64,000 nucleotides of DNA from Paraglaciecola sp. 20A4 (GTDB taxonomy: Bacteria > Pseudomonadota > Gammaproteobacteria > Enterobacterales > Alteromonadaceae), in assembly GCF_011378905.1 (NCBI RefSeq), contig NZ_WTPY01000009.1:87633-151632 (forward strand), given 5' to 3'. Position 1 is the first letter of the stretch. Each line of letters opens with the position of its first letter. Below the pieces are notes generated by a model, which saw nothing but the letters and a program-made list of their open reading frames with translations, was not told where the DNA came from and made no database searches. Of this stretch, positions 8,766 to 18,268 are shown piece after piece. Both the position numbers and the translations under genes were made by a program.

Positions 8766-9893
8766 ATGAAACTCACTAAAACGTACTTAACGATATGGAT
8801 ATTATCCACACTACTATTCGCTCTTGTGCTCGGGGGAGTCAACTACGTTATCGACCCTCTTAAATATTATCACCAAGCGCCGGGAACCCGTGAATTAACC
8901 GGTTTCGAGCAGAGCCACAAGGTATGGCAGGTGAAAATGCGTCAACCTGAAACTCTAGTATTGGGTAATTCACGCACCCTTTATGGCTTCGATGTGAGTC
9001 GATTACAAGGTGAACAGCGGTTTAATTACTCTTTTCCGGGCCCCACTATCGAGGAGGTCGAAAAGCAATTTGAAAATATGCAGTATTCAACGCAAGCCAA
9101 AACCGTATATTTAGTTGTCGATGGGATCTGCTCATCTGGCAAGACTTCATCTAGGGACTTGTCAGGGCTTTTCAGCACTAACTTTGAATGGCTAAAAGCT
9201 GAGTTTATGCGCGCCAAATATTTAATTTCTTTAGACACATTAAAAGCCAGTTTCAAGGCGGTAAATAAATCGATATTCTATGACGATTTTGGACGTCGGG
9301 TTAGCTTTGTCTTTAGCGCACAATCAGGTGAAAAGCTCAGTGAACGAGTAAAAATACGTGAAGGATTCTACATTAAACGGGGTAAAAATAGCACTCAATG
9401 CAATACTGAAATATACGAGCGATTACTAACCAAAGCTCATACCAGTGGTATCAATATTTCATTAATGTTAAATCCAACGCATGTTCGACTTATAAATATA
9501 AGCGCTCAAAGTAGTATTCCGTTGAATAGTCATTTGAATATGAAAAGAGCCATTGTAAGTGTTAATGCGGCGGTGGCTGCAAATCTCAATACAAAACCTT
9601 TTCCCATTTACGATTTCAATTTGATCAATCAGTACACCACTGAGCCGTTCGATTTAGTGAGTAACACTGAACCAAAATATTGGTGGGAATCGTCGCACTA
9701 TAAAAAGGCCCTGGGTGATAAACTGGTTGACTGGTTAAATACGCCTGAAAACGAAAGAGACGCGTCAATTGGCGTTAGCTTAGCGCCACAAAATATCGAT
9801 CAGCATATTAACCTGCAGTTGCGTCAGCTAGCTGATTGGCAACAAGCAAATCCGGCGGCCGCAATAGAGTCAATGCAACGGATAGAAAATTAA
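8766..9893 (+). CDS. Membrane-anchored SGNH-hydrolase-like partner of the MBOAT protein
   Basis: A 375-residue protein with an N-terminal membrane anchor (about residues 8-28) and an extracytoplasmic domain. The block LVLGNSRTLYGF (G67-N68-S69-R70) resembles the block-I serine motif of SGNH/GDSL enzymes with Asn replacing Asp. WWESSHYKKALGD places a histidine at 311 where the catalytic His block is expected. In AlgJ, AlgX and PatB systems such proteins take the acyl group exported by the MBOAT protein and place it on the polymer. It lies 18 bp after the MBOAT gene on the same strand. Overall similarity to named families is not obvious to me, so the role rests on motif plus neighbour. Confidence 0.65.
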   Translation: MKLTKTYLTIWILSTLLFALVLGGVNYVIDPLKYYHQAPGTRELTGFEQSHKVWQVKMRQPETLVLGNSRTLYGFDVSRLQGEQRFNYSFPGPTIEEVEKQFENMQYSTQAKTVYLVVDGICSSGKTSSRDLSGLFSTNFEWLKAEFMRAKYLISLDTLKASFKAVNKSIFYDDFGRRVSFVFSAQSGEKLSERVKIREGFYIKRGKNSTQCNTEIYERLLTKAHTSGINISLMLNPTHVRLINISAQSSIPLNSHLNMKRAIVSVNAAVAANLNTKPFPIYDFNLINQYTTEPFDLVSNTEPKYWWESSHYKKALGDKLVDWLNTPENERDASIGVSLAPQNIDQHINLQLRQLADWQQANPAAAIESMQRIEN

Positions 9894-9940
9894 CATAAAT
9901 ACTGCAGTCAGAATTTGATACAAGGATTTAGGGAAAATAT

Positions 9941-11854
9941 ATGTCGACAAAAAATTATCGCTGGGATATTCAAGGGTTACGCGCTTTAGCAGTAATGGCG
10001 GTGGTGATCTTCCATATATCACCCTATAAACTACCCGGCGGCTATTTAGGGGTTGATATATTTTTTGTTATCTCAGGCTATTTGATTATCGGTTTTATCT
10101 GCCGTGACCTTAGAGCGGAAAAATTTAGCCTATCTGACTTTTACATTAAACGTATAAGACGCCTATTCCCTGCTTTGCTGGCAACGGTTATCGTAACGAT
10201 GATCGCGGCCTATTGCTATTTGCTACCTGAAGAAATGACAATGTTCGCTAAAAGCGTCATTTCCACATTGCTTTACGTTTCGAATATGTTCTTTTACACC
10301 CAATCAGACTACTTTTCAGCAGATTTAAAATTAGCCCCGTTACTCCATACTTGGTCACTGTCTGTAGAAGAGCAATTTTATATTTTATTTCCCATATTGC
10401 TCATTGGGATTATAAAGTATAGACCTAAGGCACTGCAGTTATTTTTAGGGATTATTGCGGTGATGAGTTTTGTGCTCAGTGAGTATCTGGTGCGCACCGA
10501 TCCGTCTTTAGCATTCTTTATCTCCCCTACCCGATTCTGGCAATTTATCGTTGGGGGATTATTAGCTCTTAATTTACATAAAATGGGGCTGTCTAAATCC
10601 CTGAGTAACGTCATTGGTTTTGGTGGATTGGCATCCCTTATCATTTGTCTTTTTCTGTATGACAAAACAACTTTGTTCCCTGGGATAAATGCAATTTTAC
10701 CCACAGTTGCGACTTTGTGTGTACTTTGGGCTGGCAGCGTAACCGGTGTGTTTTCAGGCTTAATGGCACTGCCTATCAACCGATTTTTCGGTAATATATC
10801 CTAATCGCTATACCTTTGGCATTGGCCAGTCATAGTGTTTTATAAGATGAATATGAACCACGAATATCCAAAAATTGCTCATGAACTCACTTTGTTGGTG
10901 ATTTCCATACTACTTGGTTACCTTAGTTGGCGGTTTATTGAATTACCGTTTAGCGCAAAACAATCAACAAAAAGCAAAAGCAGAACGTTTGTAAGCTCTT
11001 TGGCGGTCAGTGGTGCGCTTGTGTTACTGATGATATTTTCACTTAATGGGCTTCCCAACCGCTTTAATGAGCAGCAGCTCTACTACTCATCATATATGAA
11101 CTATAGTAATAGCGGCTTTAGAACTGGCAAGTGCTTTCTTACTGGCGGGTACTCTGACATTACTTTTTATAATAAAGATGAATGCGATACCTTTGATGAA
11201 ACGAAGTTTAATATATTGCTTATAGGCGATAGCCACGCTGCCCACTGGAATAGTGCATTTTCTGAGTTGCTTAACGACAAACAAACATTAACGCAAGTTA
11301 CTTCTTCGGGCTGTAGGCCCGTAATCCCCTTCAAAGGCGAGCATTACTGCATAGATTTAATGGAATTTGGGATGAATGAATTAATTAAATTTCATCGATT
11401 TAACCGTATCATTCTTTCAGCAAGATGGTGGGAATCTGATTTAGCGAAACTCCCCTCAACCGTTGAACATTTAAAGCAATACTCAGATGAAGTGGTTGTT
11501 ATTGGCAGAACAATCGAATATTACCAATATCTACCCCGTGTATTGGCGACGAATGAGATAAGCGATATAAAAAATGATAATCAGAATAAATATACCGAAT
11601 TAAAAAATTTAGATGACGATTTCAAAAAAATAGCCAATGAAAACGGCATTAAATATGTGTCATTGATCGATGTACTTTGTCCCCAAGGTTACAACGCATG
11701 CCAAGCAGTGACTGCCGAGTCTGTTCCTATCGCCTTTGATTATGGCCACTTTACACATGAAGGCGCTTTAGAGGTGGGGGCAAAATTAGACTTATTAGTC
11801 ACACGGCCTAATCTAACGAAAAGAAAGTCTGTTAACGTTGATGATACCGAATGA
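9941..11854 (+). pseudogene. OafA-type acyltransferase-3/SGNH protein split by one in-frame stop codon
   Basis: The first part (9941-10804, 287 codons) is the N-terminal acyltransferase-3 membrane domain: RALAVMAVVIFH, GYLGVDIFFVISGYLI, LLHTWSLSVEEQFYI. It ends with a TAA at 10802-10804. The same frame continues without a shift through SLYLWHWPVIVFYKM to 11854, covering the last helices and a C-terminal SGNH domain (LLIGDSHAAHWN; late block DYGHFTHEGA). The intact protein would have about 637 residues, close to the 645 of the gene at 19237. The stop sits where this family has the tyrosine of 'ISYSLYLWHWP', so one base change from TAT or TAC explains it. Two separate fragments could in principle be made, with a restart near 10835 or 10850. 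The intact form would O-acylate EPS sugars at the inner membrane. Confidence 0.85.
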
Positions 11855-11881
11855 CACAAAAAATGAGACGTTTCTAACGCG

Positions 11882-13171
11882 ATGAAAGCTTCAAAGCTAT
11901 CACGACAATCAAACAAAGAAAATCAGGATACCAAGTTGCCTAATATATCTAAAAAGAAGGTTTTATTTTTCGTTAAGAGTTTCCCTGTATTGTCACAAAC
12001 ATTTGTTATCAATCAAATTAATGATTTGTTAGACGAAGGGCATGACGTGAATATTTTGGCGATTACAAAAGGTGATATGGAACTGAATTCAATGCCTAAT
12101 ATCGCTCGGCATAACCTGCTCTCGCGAACTTCATTTTTAGTGAACGACGATAATCGATATAACAATGGGCAAAAGAAGATAAAACTTGTTTTAAGTAGCA
12201 TTGCTAACTGCTTATTTGCACCTCGTAAGTGGTCGTTACTTACCCTAGGTGCCCGTCTGGTGGTTAAGCGTAAATTGTCCCTTGCGACTAATGTTTTTCA
12301 CGTTGCGGCGCATGATTATCAAACTATACAAGCAGATACCGTTATTGCGCACTTTGGCAATATGGGGGTGCTGGCAAACCACTTAATGCAGAGCAAGATT
12401 ATTGTAGGCCGACTGTTGACGGTCTTTCATGGCTACGAAATCAGCGAATTTGAAGAGTTAGCGTTTTGGTCTGGTTATTATAAAAAACTGGGAGATGCAC
12501 CAGGATTGTTATTACCCATCAGTAATTTATGGGCCAAGCGACTGAATGAGTTAGGTATTGCGAACGATAAAATACGCGTTTTGCATATGGGAGTTAATGT
12601 GACACGCTTCAAATTCGAAGACAGACCGCTTAGTAATCCAATACGCATATTATCAGTTGCAAGAGCTACAGAGAAGAAAGGGCTGACCTATGCCTTAGAA
12701 GCCATTGAGCAATGCAATATTGATGTTCGTTACGACATTATTGGCGGCGGTGAATTAGAGAAACAATTAATAGCTCAAATGACAAATTATAAATCACGAG
12801 AAAAAATTACCATTCATGGACCCAAACCATCAGAATTTGTTGCTGAGGCATTAACTAAAACGGATATATTTTTGTTGCCTTCGGTAACAGATAAACATGG
12901 CGATATGGAAGGAATACCTGTTTCCTTAATGGAGGCGATGGCCTCTGGTGTGATTGCGCTTTCAACCGTCCACAGTGGTATACCAGAGCTCATCGAAGAC
13001 AAACAAACAGGATTTTTAGTGCCAGAGAGAAATGCGACGGCTATTGCAAACGCAATAGAATTCATCGCGCATCAACAAGATTTGTCGGTCATAAAGCTCA
13101 GTGCATTGAAACATGTTACTGAGCAATTCAATGCAAAAATATTAACCAAAGACCTTAGTGAGTTGATATAA
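11882..13171 (+). CDS. GT4 glycosyltransferase, colanic-acid WcaL/AmsK-like
   Basis: A 429-residue GT-B enzyme. The N-terminal block FVKSFPVLSQTFVINQI (about 23-39) is characteristic of the WcaL/AmsK group, followed by VFHGYEIS (about 181), the donor-domain SVARATEKKGLTYALEA (about 258) and DMEGIPVSLMEAMASG (about 341). This group adds a terminal or side-chain sugar in colanic acid-like polymers. The ATG at 11882 has only a weak ribosome site. It is the last gene of the plus-strand acyl-modification group and is followed by a hairpin terminator. The minus-strand operon converging on it ends with a WcaK-like pyruvyl transferase; wcaK and wcaL are also neighbours in colanic acid loci. Confidence 0.85.
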   Translation: MKASKLSRQSNKENQDTKLPNISKKKVLFFVKSFPVLSQTFVINQINDLLDEGHDVNILAITKGDMELNSMPNIARHNLLSRTSFLVNDDNRYNNGQKKIKLVLSSIANCLFAPRKWSLLTLGARLVVKRKLSLATNVFHVAAHDYQTIQADTVIAHFGNMGVLANHLMQSKIIVGRLLTVFHGYEISEFEELAFWSGYYKKLGDAPGLLLPISNLWAKRLNELGIANDKIRVLHMGVNVTRFKFEDRPLSNPIRILSVARATEKKGLTYALEAIEQCNIDVRYDIIGGGELEKQLIAQMTNYKSREKITIHGPKPSEFVAEALTKTDIFLLPSVTDKHGDMEGIPVSLMEAMASGVIALSTVHSGIPELIEDKQTGFLVPERNATAIANAIEFIAHQQDLSVIKLSALKHVTEQFNAKILTKDLSELI

Positions 13172-13223
13172 AGTTATTAGCTTTACTCAAGGTATTTCAG
13201 GATGAGACTGTGAATTAATATTA

Positions 13224-13258
13224 GGGCATACCCGATAAGGTATCCCTTTATTATTTTT
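13224..13258 (+). terminator. Hairpin terminator between convergent operons
   Basis: GGGCATACC and GGTATCCC pair with one bulged base around a CGATAA loop (13224-13246), followed by TTTATTATTTTT. It lies 50 bp after the plus-strand glycosyltransferase stop and just before the end of the minus-strand pyruvyl transferase, so it insulates the two transcripts. Confidence 0.65.
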
Positions 13259-13263
13259 AATGG

Positions 13264-14505
13264 TTAAAAAGCTTTAATCTTGGCAATACAATCCACAATC
13301 ATTTTATCAGCTTTTTCTCGCTCTAATTGCACCTGTTTTTCGACGTTATACTCTGAGAGCTTATTATCAACGAGCAAGGATTTTGCAAATTGGTAAAGCG
13401 TGTCGTCGAACAAACTATGTACTGTTCGAGAAAAATCATTTAATCCGAGTTGCTGCATGATCCCTAAAGATTTATGTTCGTAGTTTAAGGCAATCGCTGC
13501 TGTACCAAAATTCTTAGAAATAATAGCACTGTGTAAACGAGTACCAATTGTCAATTTACAACCACTGAGTAATACACCGAGTTCCACATCGTTAACTTCA
13601 TCCATTACAACATTAAAGTGACTATCATCAGCCACTAATTTTTGTACTCTAAATGCAACCATTCTGTCATCTTTTGTATAACTGTCGATGCCAGTACATG
13701 TGGACAGCGCTAAAATATCAAATCCATCAGCAATTAGTTTTTTTGCTAACTCAGCAAAAGCAGTTTCATAATCTGCTTGCTTAATACCTAAGCGTTTATC
13801 AAAGGGCTTAAGCTCTCGCAATGTAATCGCGACTACAGGCCGCTGGGCAAAATAATGGGTATAATTGGCCGGCATATCATGACTTGTTGGCACCAACCAT
13901 GCTGTGTCTGCCCCTTCGCTAACTTTGTCTGACATTAAGCCAGCTTCAACCATCAAGTCTTTACTCACGCTTTCTCTGAGTGAGACATCTTGGGCTTGGC
14001 TAAATACCGTTTTAGCGATTTTATTAAAATCGTCATCTTGAAATGGTCCAACCGAATGACCGAGTAAAAATAAAGGCTTGCCAGCAATAAGCGCACAAAG
14101 TGAATGCTCAAATTGTTTTGAACCATACAAATCAACAAAGAAAGAACCGCCGACTTGAATCACAGCATCATATGGTTTTAAGAAAGTTAAGTATTCTTGA
14201 ATATGTGGAGGCAGATCAGCACTGTTTTTATTTTTTACCCTCTCGTGTAAATTTTCAGATAGCGTTTTTTTAAAGTAACGTTGAAACCTTTTTTTAATTC
14301 CACCTACTCGCTTACTGTGAAATTGATGCAAGGTGTCCGGTAGAAAGGACTCGCCTAACAAATATTCAGAGCTAGTGGGAAACCTAGTTACAAGCGTAAG
14401 CTCGATTGACGGCTCGTTCACTTTAAGGCTAGCGATTAAACCTCTTAAAATTGCCGCGTCACCGCGATTTCCACAAGTATGATTTCCAACAAGTAAAACT
14501 TTCAT
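13264..14505 (-). CDS. Polysaccharide pyruvyl transferase family protein (WcaK/AmsJ-like)
   Basis: A 413-residue cytoplasmic protein of the pyruvyl transferase family, which forms pyruvate ketals on EPS sugars from phosphoenolpyruvate. The start VGNHTCGNRGDAAILRGL is the family N-terminal signature. Later blocks are QVGGSFFVDLYGSKQFEHSL (about 137), LLGHSVGPF (about 166), and the GTRLHSAIISKNFGTAAIALNY region (about 336) that carries conserved Arg-His near the active site. Length fits WcaK. It is the last gene of the minus-strand EPS operon, separated from the flippase gene by 179 bp. Pyruvylation would add negative charge to the polymer. Confidence 0.85.
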   Translation of the reverse strand: MKVLLVGNHTCGNRGDAAILRGLIASLKVNEPSIELTLVTRFPTSSEYLLGESFLPDTLHQFHSKRVGGIKKRFQRYFKKTLSENLHERVKNKNSADLPPHIQEYLTFLKPYDAVIQVGGSFFVDLYGSKQFEHSLCALIAGKPLFLLGHSVGPFQDDDFNKIAKTVFSQAQDVSLRESVSKDLMVEAGLMSDKVSEGADTAWLVPTSHDMPANYTHYFAQRPVVAITLRELKPFDKRLGIKQADYETAFAELAKKLIADGFDILALSTCTGIDSYTKDDRMVAFRVQKLVADDSHFNVVMDEVNDVELGVLLSGCKLTIGTRLHSAIISKNFGTAAIALNYEHKSLGIMQQLGLNDFSRTVHSLFDDTLYQFAKSLLVDNKLSEYNVEKQVQLEREKADKMIVDCIAKIKAF

Positions 14506-14684
14506 TCATTTTCCTATCGCTGTAAAGGGAATAGACCGATTTCAGCACTTTTTAAATTTGTATTATGTGGTGGTGCAATTCCACTCAAAACAGCACTGAG
14601 CAATGTATAAAAAACACAATACGCCAATCAACTACGAACATAAAGCATCCCCTACACTCACCAGCTCGAGGCAGAGGTTTACCA

Positions 14685-16151
14685 TTAAACAGTTGCTTTA
14701 ACCTTTTTCTTCGAAAACATTTCTTTAATCTCGCCAATTTGCCCCATTGTATTTTTGTAAAATACCACAAAAGACAAAAAGAGATACGCAATCCCACCTG
14801 TCACCACTAATGCTGCCAATAACAGAAGATCATTGCCAATTGCTTCATCCAAATAAGGCTTGGCTGCTTCTACACAAAAATACATACCGACAGCGCTAAA
14901 ATATTGGGGGAAAGTGGTAATAAGAAGTTTCTTAAAGTCTATCGCAATGTGGCGAGTCACGACGTAAAAACGTATAGGTAACATAAGAAAATTAGTTATC
15001 ACTAAGGCAGTCAACATTACCGTTACTCCAAACCATATTGTTGAAGTCGCTACAACAAAGTTACTGGTTATATTTAATACATTTAATTGAAATGCTTCTT
15101 TAGTTTTTGCTTTAGATATTAACAAATTAGAAAGAAACCACCCTAATACAGAGGGAAGCATAGTAAATAAAGAAATACTCATGTAGACGGCGCTTTCACT
15201 AAATTTCTCGCCAAAAGCGACGACGACAAATGGATCGGCTATGGCCGCTAATCCCATAAATATAGGCAGTACGATAGTAGCCGTGACAGCGACTAACTTT
15301 ATATATAGTTCCCCAATACTTGCGGTATCTTTCACTCGTGAAAAACTTGGTACGACCATAGTATTGATCGAACTTAATGTGACTTGGGTAAGTACCAATT
15401 CACCTTTTTTGGCAGCGGTTAATAGGGCAAAACTAATAGGACCTAACACGACACCAGTTAAAATGCTGCTAACTTTCCGGTTGGTAAAATTTAGAATCGA
15501 TGTCCACAGTAAAGGTAAGCAAAAATCGATTAGCTCCCTGTTATCGGCACGATTGAAGTGAAATCTAGGTTTAAATTTAGACACATAAGTTAAGAATCCA
15601 AATTCAAGAAACGCACTGACTAATTTACCTATCACTAGCGACCAAAGACCGTAACCCAATTCCGCTAATATGATGATTAAGATGCCTGACAACACTGTGG
15701 CAATAAACTTAGCCGTGCCCATCTCTTTATTTTTAAATTCTCGCAGCAATTTACCTGTCACAACCACCTGTAAACTCATGATGATAGTGATAGGCGCTAA
15801 ACTGGCTACCACATAGGCCGCTACGTCTGAATAAGAATAATGCGCAATAGGTGCGCCAACAAAAACCAAAAAAGCAGCAACTAATAACCCCATACCAAAG
15901 ACAAACGTCATGGTGCTAGAAGCATAATTATCATCCCAGGTTTTACGCTGAACTAAGTTTTGATTGATCCCTGCATTAACCAAGGTATTAGCAAACTCGA
16001 TAAAGAGTAAACAAAACCCGACGACCCCAAATTCTTCCAAGGTCAAAATGCGCGCCAAATAAGCGTAAACGATAAAGTCTACGACGTTCATGCCTGTGCG
16101 GGTAATTGATATCCACATACTGCCTTTTGTGGCTTGCTTTTTAAGTGACAT
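14685..16151 (-). CDS. wzx: Wzx-type lipid-linked oligosaccharide flippase
   Basis: A 488-residue polytopic inner-membrane protein of the polysaccharide transport (MATE-like) superfamily. It starts MSLKKQATKGSMWISITRTG, followed by LARILTLEEFGVVGFCLLF and the AGINQNLVQR block typical of WzxC-type flippases, and has about 14 hydrophobic segments. It would move the undecaprenyl-linked EPS repeat unit to the periplasmic face, where the Wzy-type protein polymerises it. Its place among glycosyltransferases and a pyruvyl transferase resembles colanic acid loci. A 179-bp stretch without a gene separates it from the next gene in the operon. Confidence 0.88.
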   Translation of the reverse strand: MSLKKQATKGSMWISITRTGMNVVDFIVYAYLARILTLEEFGVVGFCLLFIEFANTLVNAGINQNLVQRKTWDDNYASSTMTFVFGMGLLVAAFLVFVGAPIAHYSYSDVAAYVVASLAPITIIMSLQVVVTGKLLREFKNKEMGTAKFIATVLSGILIIILAELGYGLWSLVIGKLVSAFLEFGFLTYVSKFKPRFHFNRADNRELIDFCLPLLWTSILNFTNRKVSSILTGVVLGPISFALLTAAKKGELVLTQVTLSSINTMVVPSFSRVKDTASIGELYIKLVAVTATIVLPIFMGLAAIADPFVVVAFGEKFSESAVYMSISLFTMLPSVLGWFLSNLLISKAKTKEAFQLNVLNITSNFVVATSTIWFGVTVMLTALVITNFLMLPIRFYVVTRHIAIDFKKLLITTFPQYFSAVGMYFCVEAAKPYLDEAIGNDLLLLAALVVTGGIAYLFLSFVVFYKNTMGQIGEIKEMFSKKKVKATV

Positions 16152-16243
16152 TGCTTATTTACTCATCTATTTAATGTGTGTGTTTCAGTGATATTTTTAA
16201 CGCTATGTATTTTACTGTTTATTTGTTGCCGTCACTATTTTAT

Positions 16244-17185
16244 TCAGGCTCTGTTTGCCTCTTTACCCCACATTAACTTAATTAGCTCCGATAAGCTGAT
16301 GGTCATAATCTGTAAGAGCAGATAAAGCAACTTAAACCGCCGAGCGAGAGACAATGACCTACTAGTCAGCACTTTTTTGCTGCGGCCTAAAAACATCTTG
16401 AGTAAGCGCCAACAAAAATTCAGCTTTGGCCCCGCCCCACTGGTTGATAACTGTGCATCCCAAGTGCCACCAATAATGCGCTGGCGTTTAACTAACAGCT
16501 CAGCGATATTTCGTGATGGGTGGGTCACCAGCGCATCTTCGCAATAAATAACACGGCCACCGCCTTTTACCACCCGGGTGCTTAATTCCACATCACCACC
16601 AGATTTTAACTTTTGGTCAAACCCTTGGTATTTATGCAACAAGGCCATTGAGCAAAAAAAGTTAGCTGTAATGCATTTACCGTTTTTCGCATTTTGATCT
16701 TGCTTCATGGAAAACAAGTTCTCAAAGTCAATAGCGCTTTGTTCTGTATGCTTGTTTGGATCCGGGAAGAAAGTCATTTTACCCGCCACTATCACGTCAT
16801 TGAGGGCATCATAGGACGGTGATTCAATGACACTTACCAGGGTACTTAGCCAATCGACAGATACAATACAATCAGAATCGGTAAAGGCTGCATATTGCCC
16901 GCTCGCTAGGGTTAAACCATGATTACGTGCAGCATAAGATCCTGGCGTAAGACACTGAGTTACAGTGAAACCACCATTAGTATTTGTGGCTGCTATTTTT
17001 ATTAACCGCTCGTAGGTACCATCGGTTGAGCCATTGTCGATGACGATAATTTCAAAGTCTTTTCGCGGCATGCTTTGTTTTTCAAGCGATTCTAAACAGG
17101 CTTCGATACGACTAATATCATTATAAACCGGTATCAGCACGCTGATTTTTAGTGACTCAAATGTTGGGTTAACGCTGGGATCCAC
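16244..17185 (-). CDS. GT2 family glycosyltransferase
   Basis: A 313-residue inverting GT-A enzyme. SVLIPVYNDISRIEACLESL opens the domain (about 14-33), IIVIDNGSTDGT gives the nucleotide-binding Asp (about 46-57), and AAFTDSDC (about 103) carries the metal-binding DXD. GGDVELSTRVVKGGG (about 213) fits the acceptor-side ED-like block. The start is a GTG at 17185 with AAGGA six bases upstream, better than any later ATG. A basic, partly hydrophobic C-terminus suggests membrane association. It is part of the minus-strand operon; specificity is unknown. Confidence 0.85.
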   Translation of the reverse strand: MDPSVNPTFESLKISVLIPVYNDISRIEACLESLEKQSMPRKDFEIIVIDNGSTDGTYERLIKIAATNTNGGFTVTQCLTPGSYAARNHGLTLASGQYAAFTDSDCIVSVDWLSTLVSVIESPSYDALNDVIVAGKMTFFPDPNKHTEQSAIDFENLFSMKQDQNAKNGKCITANFFCSMALLHKYQGFDQKLKSGGDVELSTRVVKGGGRVIYCEDALVTHPSRNIAELLVKRQRIIGGTWDAQLSTSGAGPKLNFCWRLLKMFLGRSKKVLTSRSLSLARRFKLLYLLLQIMTISLSELIKLMWGKEANRA

Positions 17186-17209
17186 TTTGTTTCCTTATGT
17201 ATCGGGTAT

Positions 17210-18190
17210 TTAGCTATGTTTCGACGACAGTACGTTAGTCCACGCTTCAGACACCTGCTTTTCGCCGTAACACGCTAGCGCTTCTCGCATAACCTGTGCT
17301 CGGTCTTGATAAATAGCGGTTAAATATTCATGTGAGATAATCGACGGATCGAGAATGCTTACAAATTTGTGTTGTGATGCTTTTGCGCGGCCAAAATGGG
17401 TGTCGTTGGCAATAATATTACATCCCTCACCAATTGCATGATAAAACGCCCCGGAACTGATAACAGTCGAATCCGCATGAGGGAGTAATACGAATTGGAT
17501 CTGTTTCAGTAGGTCGTTTAGCTCTTCTGTGTGCAGAAACTTATTTATCCACTGAACCTGCAACTCCCGGCGATCAATTTTTTCAACTAGTAAAGCTTTG
17601 TAAACCGAATCGCTACAACGACCCGCTATAGTAAGCGGTAGGTCTTTTGGCCAAGTATCCAGTATGTCGTGCAAATTTTTGTAGGGTTTTACCGCACCAA
17701 AAAAAAGTACCGATGGCTTAAGTCTTTGATCCAATGATTCCGACATATTTATCGCTTCGATTAAAGCGGCATCTGATTTATATAGGGGATGCACTAATGC
17801 TGGGGACGAATAATAATTTTCTAAGGCTACAGGTTTAATCCCCATCCTCTTATACAGGCCACATATAAACTTATACCGGTAGTTAGTTTTAGTTCCATTA
17901 TGGGGCAAAAAGTTATGCCTAATCCAAATGACTTTCTTAGCCAACAGCTTAGAAAAAACGATCAGCGCGACCATATTAAAAAAATATTGAAAAACAGTTT
18001 TATAGGATCGCCCATACACGCGGTCTTCCACCCAGTTTAACACTACAACACTGTCTTTTTTAAAGCGCAATAAATCAATAATAAAAGATACATCTACTTT
18101 TTTGACTGAATAGTTCATGCTGCCTAACAACGCCGTATTCAAATCTAAAAATTTATTTTTACTTCGTGTTGGATAGAAATATACATTCAT
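17210..18190 (-). CDS. Probable GT-B glycosyltransferase, divergent
   Basis: A roughly 326-residue cytoplasmic protein. It has no strong canonical EX7E motif, but PSVLFFGAVKPYKNLHDILD (about 160-180) is the typical first strand of a GT-B donor domain, DLPLTIAGRC follows, and VLLPHADSTVISSGAFYHAI (about 235) sits where the GT4 acceptor and donor loop lies. The N-terminal half has VIWIRHNFLPH. A GTG at 18196 is also possible; the ATG at 18190 has a better placed AGTAG. Position between two GT2 genes in the operon supports a sugar transfer step. Family assignment is tentative. Confidence 0.65.
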   Translation of the reverse strand: MNVYFYPTRSKNKFLDLNTALLGSMNYSVKKVDVSFIIDLLRFKKDSVVVLNWVEDRVYGRSYKTVFQYFFNMVALIVFSKLLAKKVIWIRHNFLPHNGTKTNYRYKFICGLYKRMGIKPVALENYYSSPALVHPLYKSDAALIEAINMSESLDQRLKPSVLFFGAVKPYKNLHDILDTWPKDLPLTIAGRCSDSVYKALLVEKIDRRELQVQWINKFLHTEELNDLLKQIQFVLLPHADSTVISSGAFYHAIGEGCNIIANDTHFGRAKASQHKFVSILDPSIISHEYLTAIYQDRAQVMREALACYGEKQVSEAWTNVLSSKHS

Positions 18191-18268
18191 ACGCACTACT
18201 TATCGGATCTTTCGAGCATCTTATTATCAAACGCTACTGATGATCAGCTTTATTAATTATTTTTACAC

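Noticed and set aside
10835..11854. Separate gene call for the SGNH half of the split acyltransferase
   Set aside because: It lies in the same frame directly after the stop and begins inside a conserved helix of the membrane domain, so it is the 3' part of one gene.
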